Shown one piece after another: positions 43,554 through 52,256 of a stretch of 64,000 nucleotides of DNA (its first letter is position 1; each line of letters begins with the position of its first letter). The notes below the pieces were generated by a model, which saw only the letters and a program-made list of their open reading frames with translations, was not told where the DNA came from and ran no database searches. The position numbers and the translations under genes are program-made. Source of the DNA: Hyphomonas sp. (GTDB lineage Bacteria; Pseudomonadota; Alphaproteobacteria; Caulobacterales; Hyphomonadaceae); the NCBI RefSeq assembly GCF_017792385.1, contig NZ_CP051230.1, positions 2,418,001 to 2,482,000 on the forward strand, read 5' to 3'.

Positions 43554-44741
43554 CTAGACTGCATCGACCAGGCTTTCTCCGAGGAATTTCTGGATCTCGT
43601 CCGGCGCGTATCCGAGGGAAGCGAGGATTTCGACACTGTGCTCGCCGATTTTCGGCGGATTGAGGGTCAGTCCGCACCGCTCATCGTCCATCGTGATTGG
43701 CAGGGCCGGCAGCTTCACCCGTCCGCCATCGGGCAGTTCGAGATCCAGTAGGCCGCCCTTGGCATTGAGATGCGGATCCTCGAACAGGTCTTCCGGACGC
43801 GTGATCGGGGCAAAGGGCAGGCCGGTCTGTTCCAGCCGGTTCATCAACGCCTCCTTGGTGTAGGTCACAAAGAGATCCCGCAGAACCGGGATGATTTCAT
43901 CCCGCCGTGCAACCCGGTTGTTGTTCTCCGAGAGATCCGGATCATTTGCCCAATCGGTCAGATCGAATGCCGCGCAGAAGGATTTCCACTGGCCATCGGA
44001 AACAACGCCGACAAAGACCTTCTCGTCGTCTTTCACATCGAACACGTCATAGACCGCCCAGGCCGAGACACGCGCCGGCATTGGCGCGGCGGGCTGCCCC
44101 GTGACGGCGTACTGGGCCATGTGTTGTCCGACCAGGAAGGCCGTTGTTTCAAAGAGCGATGCGGAAACCTGCTGGCCCGATCCGGTGTGCTGGCGTTGCT
44201 GGAGAGCGGCGAGAATTGCGATCGCGCCGAACATGCCGCCCGTAACGTCGATCACCGACGCCCCGGCCCGCAAGGGGCGCCCGGGAGGGCCGGTCATATA
44301 GGCCAGCCCGCCCATCATCTGAGCCACCTCGTCCAGAGCGGTGCGGTGTTCATACGGGCCCGGAAGAAAGCCTTTTTCCGAGCAATAGATCAGTCCGGGA
44401 TTCAGCTGTCGCAGGGTGTCATAGCCGAACCCGAGCTTGTCCAGCGCACCCGGACGGAAATTTTCGATGAACACATCGCTTTGGGCGATCAATTCTTTTG
44501 CGACGCGTGCGCCATCCTCTGATTTAAGGTTGATCGAGAGGCTTTTCTTGTTGCGATTGTACATCGAGAAATAGCCGGCACCTGACCCTTTCAGGCGACG
44601 GGTCTTGTCGCCGCCAATCGGTTCGACCTTGATGACTTCGGCGCCCAAATCCGCGAGGATCAACCCTGCGGCCGGCCCCATCACCATGTGCGTGAATTCC
44701 ACCACGCGAATTCCGTCTAGCGGTCTCGAAGAAACAGTCAT
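43554..44741 (-). CDS. Family III (CaiB/BaiF) CoA-transferase, copy 3
   Basis: This 395-residue CoA-transferase starts at ATG 44741; an upstream in-frame TTG at 44747 is possible but has no better ribosome-binding site. It has FTHMVMGPAAGLILADLGAEV, KKSLSINLKS, and the catalytic Asp in ASVIDVTGG (about residue 167). It resembles succinyl-CoA-dependent transferases for dicarboxylic or branched acids such as itaconate, mesaconate or glutarate. It is a single-gene unit divergent from the HMG-CoA-lyase-like gene with the shared type A site between them, and probably makes the CoA ester that the lyase cleaves (inference). Confidence 0.9.
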   Translation of the reverse strand: MTVSSRPLDGIRVVEFTHMVMGPAAGLILADLGAEVIKVEPIGGDKTRRLKGSGAGYFSMYNRNKKSLSINLKSEDGARVAKELIAQSDVFIENFRPGALDKLGFGYDTLRQLNPGLIYCSEKGFLPGPYEHRTALDEVAQMMGGLAYMTGPPGRPLRAGASVIDVTGGMFGAIAILAALQQRQHTGSGQQVSASLFETTAFLVGQHMAQYAVTGQPAAPMPARVSAWAVYDVFDVKDDEKVFVGVVSDGQWKSFCAAFDLTDWANDPDLSENNNRVARRDEIIPVLRDLFVTYTKEALMNRLEQTGLPFAPITRPEDLFEDPHLNAKGGLLDLELPDGGRVKLPALPITMDDERCGLTLNPPKIGEHSVEILASLGYAPDEIQKFLGESLVDAV

Positions 44742-44770
44742 GAACAATACCCTTGGCTTCCAACCGTTTT

Positions 44771-44786
44771 AAAGGATATATCATTT
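44771..44786. promoter_or_regulatory. Operator-like palindrome, type A site 8
   Basis: AAAGGATATATCATTT, core GATATATC at 44775-44782, between the divergent CoA-transferase (37 bases away) and the HMG-CoA-lyase-like gene (73 bases away). Confidence 0.7.
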
Positions 44787-44851
44787 ATGGCAATCGCTTC
44801 TCTGGGAAATCCAGAGGTGAAATGTTGAAAGTTGGAGAAAGGTAGGATGGC

Positions 44852-45799
44852 ATGACGGCGAGTGAGGTGCTTATCAGCGAGGTCGGGCCGCGTGACGGGT
44901 TGCAGAACTGCAAATCCATCATGCCGACAGCTACCAAGAATCGCTGGATCGACGCGCTGTCCAAGGCAGGCCTGCGCGAGATCGAGGTCGGCTCCTTCGT
45001 GTCGCCGAAGCTTCTGCCGCAAATGGCGGACACCGCACAGGTCGTTGAACATGCAGTGAAAATTAGGGGGCTCGAAGTCGCCGTTCTGGTCCCGAACCTG
45101 AAAGGTGCGGAACTGGCCATCAAGTCCGGCGCGCACAAGATCACGCTGCCCCTGTCGGTCAGCGAAACCCATTCGATCCGGAATATCCGTCGAACGCATG
45201 ATCAGGTCATCGAGGAGGCGCGCCGCATTTCGGATCTCATCTCGACGCTTCCCGAAGACAAGCGGCCGCATTTCGAGGGCTCTCTCTCGACAGCGTTTGG
45301 TTGCACGCTGGAAGGCCCGATTGACGAACGCGTGATTCTGAAATGCGCTGAACGTCTGATGGACGCCGGCTGCAGCGAAGTGGGAATATCTGACACGACC
45401 GGGTACGGGGATCCGACATCCGTGCGGCACCTGATCCGCGCCGTCCGGGGCGCGATTGGTGCCGCGAATGTCACGGGCGTTCACCTCCACAATACGCGCG
45501 GGCTCGGTCTCGCCAATGCGCTTGCGGCGTATGAGGAGGGGATCACCACCTTCGACAGTTCGCTTGGCGGACTGGGCGGATGTCCGACTGCGCCAGGGGC
45601 CAGCGGCAACATCGTGACGGAAGACCTCGTCTTCATGTTTGAATCCATGGGCGTGAACACCGGCGTCAGCCTTGAGGGACTGTTCGAGGCGCGGGCACTT
45701 CTGGCTGAGGGGCTCCCGGAAGAAGAGCTTTACGGATTCACGCCGAATGCAGGTCTGCCTCTTGGCTTTGCCGGCGCGCCTGTGCCAGAGCCTGCCTGA
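44852..45799 (+). CDS. HMG-CoA-lyase-like enzyme
   Basis: This 315-residue TIM-barrel lyase of the DRE-TIM family has EVGPRDGLQN (metal and substrate Arg-Asp), GSFVSPKLLPQMADT, the SDTTGYGDP strand, the metal His pair in VHLHNTRGLG (about residue 212) and the flexible-loop Cys in GGLGGCPTAPGASGN (about residue 246). HMG-CoA lyase usually has HxHDT; here the Asp is Asn, as in several relatives of unknown substrate. It cleaves a 3-hydroxy-3-methyl- or related acyl-CoA to acetyl- or propionyl-CoA plus a keto acid. GGAGAAAGG precedes the ATG. The symporter gene follows after 17 bases. Confidence 0.9.
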   Translation: MTASEVLISEVGPRDGLQNCKSIMPTATKNRWIDALSKAGLREIEVGSFVSPKLLPQMADTAQVVEHAVKIRGLEVAVLVPNLKGAELAIKSGAHKITLPLSVSETHSIRNIRRTHDQVIEEARRISDLISTLPEDKRPHFEGSLSTAFGCTLEGPIDERVILKCAERLMDAGCSEVGISDTTGYGDPTSVRHLIRAVRGAIGAANVTGVHLHNTRGLGLANALAAYEEGITTFDSSLGGLGGCPTAPGASGNIVTEDLVFMFESMGVNTGVSLEGLFEARALLAEGLPEEELYGFTPNAGLPLGFAGAPVPEPA

Positions 45800-45816
45800 A
45801 GATCTGGCGAGGCCGA

Positions 45817-47256
45817 ATGAACACTCTACCTGCTCTTGTTACGCTGGTGGGCTATGCGCTCGGGCTCGTTGCAATCAGTGTTTGGGCGACGCGGAAGGCG
45901 AAGACCGAAGAGAGTTTCTTTCTCGGTGAACGCAATCTCGGCCCCTGGGTCGCCGGGCTGGCCTATGCGGCGTCCAGTTCCAGTGCCTGGGTGCTGCTCG
46001 GCTTTTCCGGCTTTGTATATTCCGTCGGCCCGTCCGCGCTTTGGATGGTGCCGGGGATCCTCGTCGGCTACGCGGTTGTGTGGCTCTATGCCGGGCCCAT
46101 CCTTCAGCGCTCCAGCCGCAGTGAAGGCCATGTCACCCTGTCCGATTTCCTGTCCGCCGGGACATCGGCGCGCATGGCAGGATGTATCCGGATCGCCGCG
46201 TCGATCATGATCGTCTTCTGCTTCTCGTACTATATCGCATCGCAATTCCAGGGCGCCGGGGTTGCCTTTGACGGCATATTCGACACCGGCCTGACAACCG
46301 GCGTCCTGCTCGGCGCCGGTATCATCCTCATCTACACATTTCTTGGTGGCTTTCTGGCCGTGTCACTGATCGATACGCTGCAAGGGCTTCTGATCGGTGC
46401 CGTTGCCATCATTCTGCCGGTGGTCGGGCTGTTCTATGCAGGCGGAATTGACGGGGTCAGCGAGGCGATGGCCACCATGCCGCCAGTCTATTCGCAGCCC
46501 TTCGGGGGTGCGCAAGGCATGGCGGCGATCGGCTTCGTGGTCGGCTTGTCGGCAACCGGTTTCGGTGCGCTTGGCCAGCCGCACCTCATTGCCTGGATCA
46601 TGGCCGCAAGGGACAGGAAAGCGCGCGTGCGTGGTGCGGGGGTCGCGATTGTCTGGGCGGCGCTCGTCTATACGGGCATGGCCGTGCTGGGTCTCGCCGG
46701 ACGCGTGATCTTCGGCGCAGACGCCCCGGCGGAAGGCGTTTTCTTCGAAATCGCGAATCTGGCGCTGCCTACCGTTCTGGCGGGTGTCATTGTTGCGGCG
46801 ACCTTGTCGGCCATCATGTCGACCGTGGACAGTCAGCTGCTCGTCGCCGGCGCGGCGATCAGCCATGACCTTAGACTCGGAAAATTGTCCGGGGGCCGGG
46901 AAGTGCTCGTTTCGCGGCTGGCAGTTGCGGGAGTCTGTCTGGCGGCAGTATTCGTGACACTCGAACTGCCATCCACCATCTTTGAGCGGACCTTGTTTGC
47001 ATGGACGGCGCTCGGTGCCAGTTTCGGCCCAACAGTTGTCATGCGTGCCGCAGGGTACAGAGCCGCAGGCGGAGCGGTGCTGCTGTCGCTGCTTACCGGC
47101 TTTGCAGCGTCTGTGGCATTCGAGTTCGTCCTGCCATCCGGTCCCGGAGCGGTCTGGGCACGGACCGTTCCCTGGGCGCTTGCGTTTCTTCCGCTGGTCC
47201 TGTCTGCGGCCCTGCAGTCATCCGCAGGGCCGGCAAGGTTATCCGGGAAGTCCTAG
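45817..47256 (+). CDS. Sodium:solute symporter (SSS family)
   Basis: This 479-residue inner-membrane symporter of the PutP/SSS family has 12-13 predicted helices. The N-terminal helix ends with SFFLGERNLGPWVAGLAYAASSSS (sodium-site region), and the conserved GGFLAVSLIDTLQG, GFGALGQPHLIAWIMA and ATLSAIMSTVDSQLLVA segments are intact. It is co-transcribed with the HMG-CoA-lyase-like gene. It probably carries the catabolic substrate or a carboxylate across the inner membrane. Its stop overlaps the convergent small gene by four bases. Confidence 0.9.
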   Translation: MNTLPALVTLVGYALGLVAISVWATRKAKTEESFFLGERNLGPWVAGLAYAASSSSAWVLLGFSGFVYSVGPSALWMVPGILVGYAVVWLYAGPILQRSSRSEGHVTLSDFLSAGTSARMAGCIRIAASIMIVFCFSYYIASQFQGAGVAFDGIFDTGLTTGVLLGAGIILIYTFLGGFLAVSLIDTLQGLLIGAVAIILPVVGLFYAGGIDGVSEAMATMPPVYSQPFGGAQGMAAIGFVVGLSATGFGALGQPHLIAWIMAARDRKARVRGAGVAIVWAALVYTGMAVLGLAGRVIFGADAPAEGVFFEIANLALPTVLAGVIVAATLSAIMSTVDSQLLVAGAAISHDLRLGKLSGGREVLVSRLAVAGVCLAAVFVTLELPSTIFERTLFAWTALGASFGPTVVMRAAGYRAAGGAVLLSLLTGFAASVAFEFVLPSGPGAVWARTVPWALAFLPLVLSAALQSSAGPARLSGKS

Positions 47257-47759
47257 AACTCGATCCCGTCATAGGCTTTCCAATCGTCCGAGACGCGCTT
47301 TTCATCGATCAGGGTGCGCTGGAAGAGACGGTCCGCCTTGAACCATTGCCAAACGCGCGAGCGCGCCTGTCCGTCATCCGACAGCTGGATCATTTCATAC
47401 AGGTAGAGATCCGGTTCACCCGTGCGGGTCCAGTTGAGCATTGTGGTCCGGTTGTAATCGTCCAGTTTCACATCGCAGGCCCAGCCATTGATGAATTCAT
47501 TGTCCCAGAACAGCCGGTCGTCCTTGATCTTCGCCGGAAAGTCCCGCACCTCGCGCCGGCCATCAGCCCAGCGGTAATGATTGGTCTGGTGATAGGGAGT
47601 GCCCTCATCCGGGAACCGGCAGATCAGGCGGGATTGGTGTTCGTCCGTCTTATTGCCGTCTGCATCATACACCCGGTAGACGCCCTCCCAAACGCCCTCA
47701 TGTCGGGCCAGCAGGGGGAGGAGTTTCTTCAGTTCGGAAGCGGTGACAGTGGGCTGCAT
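47253..47759 (-). CDS. Uncharacterised protein, DUF3598-like beta-barrel
   Basis: This 168-residue soluble protein starts at ATG 47759 (MQPTVTASELKK); an extension to 47801 is possible. The pattern HEGVWEGVYRVYDADGN, followed by a string of beta segments (LICRFPDEGTPYHQTNHYRW, LFWDNEFINGWACDV, TGEPDLYLYEMIQLSDDG), suggests a lipocalin-like barrel of the DUF3598 kind. I cannot assign a function. It is a single-gene unit between the SSS and MFS transporters; the type A palindrome lies about 140 bases upstream, shared with the MFS gene. Confidence 0.7.
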   Translation of the reverse strand: MQPTVTASELKKLLPLLARHEGVWEGVYRVYDADGNKTDEHQSRLICRFPDEGTPYHQTNHYRWADGRREVRDFPAKIKDDRLFWDNEFINGWACDVKLDDYNRTTMLNWTRTGEPDLYLYEMIQLSDDGQARSRVWQWFKADRLFQRTLIDEKRVSDDWKAYDGIEF

Positions 47760-47897
47760 CGGATCGGGTCCTGTATGTTCTTGTTGCGCAGGCGCACGCA
47801 TCAGCGTGAGAAAGCGCCGGTTGGATATCGTGATTAAAACCAGGTCAGACAGGGCTGCGACGACACGATGTGAAGTTTTGGCCTCGACCTGTCACAT

Positions 47898-47913
47898 ATT
47901 TGGTATACCAATA
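47898..47913. promoter_or_regulatory. Operator-like palindrome, type A site 9
   Basis: ATTTGGTATACCAATA, with a perfect 12-base dyad TTGGTATACCAA at 47900-47911, 34 bases before the MFS transporter ATG at 47945. It is the rightmost copy seen and marks the right edge of the putative regulon. Confidence 0.73.
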
Positions 47914-47944
47914 CCCGGGCTGATGAAAGAGAGGAGCGTCACCA

Positions 47945-49492
47945 ATGGAGAAATCCGGAGAATTTCGGCGAGGATGGCCCGTTCTGGCGGCTGCTTCTGT
48001 CGGCATCGGGCTGGGCATGTCCCCGCTGCCTTTCTACACGATCGGTGTTTTCATCCCGCCCCTGCTGGCGGAGTTCGGCGGGCAGGGATGGGACGTCGGG
48101 TTCATCATCAACGCCCTGGCGGTCTACACATTTGGCAGCATGGCCGCCGCGCCGATCATCGGTATCCTGGCCGAGAAGTTCGGGGCGCGGCGCGTGGCGC
48201 TGGTGTCCATCATCACTTTCTCGCTGTCTCTGATGGCAATCTCTCTCAATACCGGATCCAAATCCCTCTACATCCTGCTCTGGCTCCTGCTGGCCATGTC
48301 AGGCGTTGGAACCCTGCCGATCACTTTCACGCGCCCGGTGGCAAACTGGTTCAAGGCCAATCGCGGAATCGCCCTCGGCATCGCCCTGATCACGACGGGC
48401 GTGTTCGGGGCGCTGGCCAAATACTTCGCGCAATTCATGGTGCAGCATTCTGACTGGCGCCTTGCCTATGTTGCGGTGGGGTGTCTCCCGCTCGTGATTT
48501 CGCTCCCACTCTCGCTGGTTGCATTGCGCGATGTGGATGATGTCCCGGCATCTGAATCCGCTCTCACCCGGTTCAAGATCCCCATTCTCATGGTCAGCTT
48601 CATCGGTGCGCTGGGCTTCAGTGGGATCGTGATCAGCCAGGTTCTTGAATCCATTGCCAAGAATGGTGTGCGGTTCGAATATATACTTCCGTTCGCCTAC
48701 ATGCCGCTCGTGTTCATTCCGGTTGTCTGCATGTTGCTGTTCAAGGTCGGCACAAAGCCGCCGGAAGTGAAGAAGCACGACAATGGCGAGGCGGTCATCC
48801 TCCCCGGCATGACGCTTCGGGAAGCGCTGCGCAGTTGGCGATTCTGGCTCCTGGCGATCTGTTTCGTGCCGATTTCCTACGCGGTCGGAGCGGTCATTCC
48901 GAACATCGAACAGGTCCTGACCCAATCGGGCATGGGAATGGATGAGGCCGTCGGCCTTGCAACCCTGACCGGTCTAGCCGTGCTGGGCGGACGTGTGATC
49001 GGCGGTTTCCTGATCGACCGGTTCTGGGCCCCGGCCGTTGCCTTTACCTTCCTGGCGTCTCCGGCCTTTGCGCTCTGGCTGCTCGGTCATCCCGATGTCA
49101 ACGCCAACACCGCCACGATTGCCATCTTGATGATCGGGTTCGGCGCGGGCGTCGAGTACGACTTCATGGCCTACATGGTCTCAAAATATTTCGGCATGCG
49201 GGCCTATTCCGCGATCTATGGCTCGATCTATGCCTTCTTCGGGATGGGGGCAGGTCTCGGGCCGGGCATCATGACCAATCTTGCCAATGGCAGCGGCATC
49301 AAGCTGATCGAGTGGGAAACCGGCTTGCTGCTCGGCAAGGACTGGCAATTCACGCTGACTACTGCCGGCATAATCCTCTTTGTCTCGACGGTGCCGCTCC
49401 TGTTCCTCGGACGATATCGATACACCGAAGAGGGGGATCATGCCGAGGCGATTGCGGAGGCCGAGGAGACGGTCGAAACGGCTCACGCCTGA
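47945..49492 (+). CDS. Major facilitator superfamily transporter, OFA-like
   Basis: This 515-residue inner-membrane carrier has 12 predicted helices and a short acidic/His central loop (KKHDNGEAVILP). It has the MFS loop 2-3 motif GILAEKFGARRVALVS and the ARPVANWFKANRGIALGI-type segment after helix 4 (here TRPVANWFK) typical of oxalate/formate-antiporter-like transporters of organic anions. Downstream of the type A palindrome, it probably belongs to the island's regulon as a carboxylate carrier. MarR follows 68 bases later. Confidence 0.9.
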   Translation: MEKSGEFRRGWPVLAAASVGIGLGMSPLPFYTIGVFIPPLLAEFGGQGWDVGFIINALAVYTFGSMAAAPIIGILAEKFGARRVALVSIITFSLSLMAISLNTGSKSLYILLWLLLAMSGVGTLPITFTRPVANWFKANRGIALGIALITTGVFGALAKYFAQFMVQHSDWRLAYVAVGCLPLVISLPLSLVALRDVDDVPASESALTRFKIPILMVSFIGALGFSGIVISQVLESIAKNGVRFEYILPFAYMPLVFIPVVCMLLFKVGTKPPEVKKHDNGEAVILPGMTLREALRSWRFWLLAICFVPISYAVGAVIPNIEQVLTQSGMGMDEAVGLATLTGLAVLGGRVIGGFLIDRFWAPAVAFTFLASPAFALWLLGHPDVNANTATIAILMIGFGAGVEYDFMAYMVSKYFGMRAYSAIYGSIYAFFGMGAGLGPGIMTNLANGSGIKLIEWETGLLLGKDWQFTLTTAGIILFVSTVPLLFLGRYRYTEEGDHAEAIAEAEETVETAHA

Positions 49493-49560
49493 TCAAGGTG
49501 CTGATTTATCGACAGTTGTCCTGATTGACGCCGCGTCGGAGGGCTCTTTAGGTATGGGGC

Positions 49561-50037
49561 ATGCCCCAGCATAAAGACCTTCTGACCGCGATCCGGCAAA
49601 TCACGCGCGCCATCGATCTCAATTCGAAGCGCCTGGCCAAGATGACAGGACTGACGGCGCCGCAATTGCTGGTCCTCCAGACACTGGCCGGCGAAGGACC
49701 GATCAAGCCGTCTGAAATCGCCCGCCAGGTGCATCTGTCCCAGGCCACCATTACATCGATTGTGGACCGGCTTGAGGCTGCAAGTCTGGTCGAGCGTCAG
49801 AAGAACGAGACGGACCGTCGCGCGATCGACATCGTGATCACGCAGACTGGACTCACGCGGCTGGCAGAGGCACCGGAAGCGCTTCAGGAAGGATTCCTGA
49901 AACGCTTCGATTCTCTTGAATTGTGGGAGCAGAGTCTGCTGATCTCGTCAGTGCAGCGGCTCGCCGCCATGATGAATGCTGGCAGTCTCGATGCCGCACC
50001 CATTCTGGAAGTCGGGGATTTGCAGAAAGAGAGCTGA
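49561..50037 (+). CDS. MarR-family transcription regulator
   Basis: This 158-residue regulator has the MarR winged-helix core: GLTAPQLLVLQTLAGEG, IKPSEIARQVHLSQATITSIVDRLEAASLVERQ, followed by the wing KNETDRRAIDIVIT. The N-terminal segment (RQITRAIDLNSKRLAKMTGLT) resembles MarR proteins found beside ectoine/compatible-solute genes of marine bacteria. No ect genes are present, but proline synthesis and uptake genes follow, so osmotic regulation is a plausible role. Its stop directly abuts the convergent proB stop. Confidence 0.87.
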   Translation: MPQHKDLLTAIRQITRAIDLNSKRLAKMTGLTAPQLLVLQTLAGEGPIKPSEIARQVHLSQATITSIVDRLEAASLVERQKNETDRRAIDIVITQTGLTRLAEAPEALQEGFLKRFDSLELWEQSLLISSVQRLAAMMNAGSLDAAPILEVGDLQKES

Positions 50038-51234
50038 TCAGCTTTCGGCAACTTCCACCATCGTCTCTTCGTCCGGTTTGTCCCACAGCAGGTGCCGGTC
50101 TTCGAGAACAATCAGGTTCTCGCGGCTGATCACCGTTCCACCCGTCTGATAGCCCAGCAACTCCTTTGGCGAGATTTCCGGATGGCGTGCCAGGACCATG
50201 GTCTCTTCGGACGAGAAATTGGTCATGCCGCGGGCAATTTCCTCCCCACGTTCATCATAGACGTGGATCACGTCGCCTTTCACATACTGCCCCTGAATGG
50301 ACTTGATGTCTTCGTGCAGGACGTGTTCCGGACTGTCAGACAGGCTGTTGGCCAGTTCGTCCCGGATGACAATGCTGCCGGCGATCTGAAGGCGGTCTGT
50401 CAGCCAGGTTGCCCAGGCTGAAGCGGGCTTGGTGTGAGCCAGGCATTTCGTATGCGGGCGCTCATCATAAAGAACGGAAGACACCGGCGCTTCATGTTCC
50501 CCATTTGCGATCAGCGTTGTGCAGCCGGCATTCTGGGCCATGTTGGCAGCCTGCATCTTGGTGAGCATTCCGCCGCTGCCGAGACTGCTCGTGCCCTCGG
50601 TCACCGCGATATACTCGCTGACATCATGCACTTCCTCGACCAGTTTTGCGCCCGGCTCTTCAGGGTTCCGGTCATAAAGTCCGTCAATACAGGTCAGGAT
50701 CACAAGATGATCCGCCTGGATCATCTGGGCGACCTTGGCGGCCAGACGGTCATTGTCACCGACACGGATTTCTTCGGTCGTGATCGAATCGTTCTCGTTC
50801 ACGATCGGCAGGATACCGCCCTGCAGCAGGCGGTGTACCGTGTTCTTGGTGTTCAGGAAGCGCTTGCGTTCCTCCATGTCCTGGAGGGTGACGAGCACTT
50901 GTGCGATATCGAATCCGAATTCGTGCGCGACCTGCTTGTAGGCATTCAGCAATAGAGGCATGCCGCATGCGGCAGCGGCCTGCTTGTCCCGCAGGCCAGC
51001 GGTTTCCGGGGTCTCGTTCAACATGTTCAGGCCCAGCGCCACGGCGCCGGACGAACACAGGACGACCTCGTATCCATCATTCCGCAATTTGGTGATGTCT
51101 TCTAACAGCCGTTGCATGAATGCCCAGCGCGGTGTGAGAAGGTCCGGGTTGGCGAGCAGGCTCGATCCGATTTTCACGACGATGCGTTTCTTGGAAGGCA
51201 AATTGGGCTCCGGTGGTTGCTTAGGGGCGGACAT
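50038..51234 (-). CDS. proB: Glutamate 5-kinase
   Basis: This 398-residue enzyme phosphorylates glutamate in the first step of proline synthesis. It starts at ATG 51234; an in-frame TTG at 51258 would add eight residues. The kinase domain shows VVKIGSSLLAN, LCSSGAVALG, VNENDSITTEEIRVGDNDRLAAKVA and GSGGMLTKMQAANMA; a C-terminal PUA domain follows (from about residue 285, with IKSIQGQYVKGDVIHVYDE in pieces). The PUA domain is typical of the long ProB form subject to proline feedback. It is divergent from proC, separated by an AT-rich 206-base promoter region. Confidence 0.93.
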   Translation of the reverse strand: MSAPKQPPEPNLPSKKRIVVKIGSSLLANPDLLTPRWAFMQRLLEDITKLRNDGYEVVLCSSGAVALGLNMLNETPETAGLRDKQAAAACGMPLLLNAYKQVAHEFGFDIAQVLVTLQDMEERKRFLNTKNTVHRLLQGGILPIVNENDSITTEEIRVGDNDRLAAKVAQMIQADHLVILTCIDGLYDRNPEEPGAKLVEEVHDVSEYIAVTEGTSSLGSGGMLTKMQAANMAQNAGCTTLIANGEHEAPVSSVLYDERPHTKCLAHTKPASAWATWLTDRLQIAGSIVIRDELANSLSDSPEHVLHEDIKSIQGQYVKGDVIHVYDERGEEIARGMTNFSSEETMVLARHPEISPKELLGYQTGGTVISRENLIVLEDRHLLWDKPDEETMVEVAES

Positions 51235-51440
51235 AGTTAGGTTTGGGAAGGGATGCAAATATTTCGCTTACAAAATACCATGAGACAAACTGCAGCGACT
51301 CATTTCCTTTTCTCAAAAGCCCATGATGGAACAAAATGGGCGGCAATATGGCGAGGGTGGGAACCTTGTGCATCTGTAATGAATTATTTGAATTCTAAAT
51401 AAATCCTATTATCTCGCGGACCGAACGGACAAAGGAACGA
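51235..51440. promoter_or_regulatory. Divergent AT-rich promoter region, proB / proC
   Basis: These 206 bases between the two proline genes are markedly AT-richer than their surroundings. The right part (51371-51412), with TAATGAATTATTTGAATTC and TAAATAAAT segments, is a likely promoter or regulator site for proC-proA. No gene is seen and no clean -35/-10 pair can be placed. Confidence 0.4.
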
Positions 51441-52226
51441 ATGGGCATGAAAATACTTCTCGTCGGATGTGGTAAAATGGGTGGCGCGCTGCTGACCCAG
51501 TGGATGCGCGCAACATCGCACACCTACACCATCATCGACCCGTTCCTTGAGGCCCCCGTAGAGGGGGCACGGCTTTTCAAGGACATCAACGCGCTTGGAG
51601 ACGAAAAGTTCGATTTGCTGATCGTCGCGATCAAACCGCAAATGATCGACGAGATTTTGCCTGCGTATCAGAGCGTCCTGTCAGAGACCGGTGCTGTCGC
51701 CTCCATCGCAGCGGGGTGTTCGGTAAAGCGGCTCCAATTGGCGCTGCCCGGATTCCCGGTCGTCCGGATCATGCCGAACCTGCCGTCCGCCATCGGTGCC
51801 GGAGTTGCCGGCCTGTATGCGAGCGCGGACGCGACCGATCACCACAAAGACACGGTCGAAGACCTCATGCAGGCCGCCGGTACGGCGGTATGGGTGGACG
51901 ATGAGGACCAGATCGACCGAGTGACCGCAGTCGCAGGCAGCGGTCCGGGATACGTCTTCGAGATTGCGCGGGCATATATCGAGGCGGCGAAAGACCTCGG
52001 TTTCAGTGAAGACCAGGCCCGGGATCTTGTTCTGGGAACGCTGGACGGTACTGTGCGCATGATCCTTGAAACCGGGGAACCACCTGAAACCCTGCGAAAC
52101 TCCGTGACCAGCAAAAACGGTACAACCGAAGCCGGACTGAAAGCCCTGAACGGAGAGGGCAAGTTGTCAGACTTGCTGAAAGCCACGACCGAGGCTGCCT
52201 ACAAGCGCGCCATCGAGCTGCGCTAG
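51441..52226 (+). CDS. proC: Pyrroline-5-carboxylate reductase
   Basis: This 261-residue NADPH-dependent enzyme performs the last step of proline synthesis. The N-terminal Rossmann motif is VGCGKMGGALL. The conserved ASIAAGCS, VRIMPNLPSAIGAG and AVAGSGPGYVF segments and the C-terminal dimer motif NSVTSKNGTTEAGLKAL (usual: SPGGTTxAGL) follow. The ATG at 51441 or the one two codons later is possible; GGA at 51434 suits either. proA follows 30 bases downstream. Between proB and proA it makes a complete three-gene proline pathway at one place. Confidence 0.93.
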   Translation: MGMKILLVGCGKMGGALLTQWMRATSHTYTIIDPFLEAPVEGARLFKDINALGDEKFDLLIVAIKPQMIDEILPAYQSVLSETGAVASIAAGCSVKRLQLALPGFPVVRIMPNLPSAIGAGVAGLYASADATDHHKDTVEDLMQAAGTAVWVDDEDQIDRVTAVAGSGPGYVFEIARAYIEAAKDLGFSEDQARDLVLGTLDGTVRMILETGEPPETLRNSVTSKNGTTEAGLKALNGEGKLSDLLKATTEAAYKRAIELR

Positions 52227-52256
52227 GCACCTGAACACGAACCCAGAGGACTAGAC

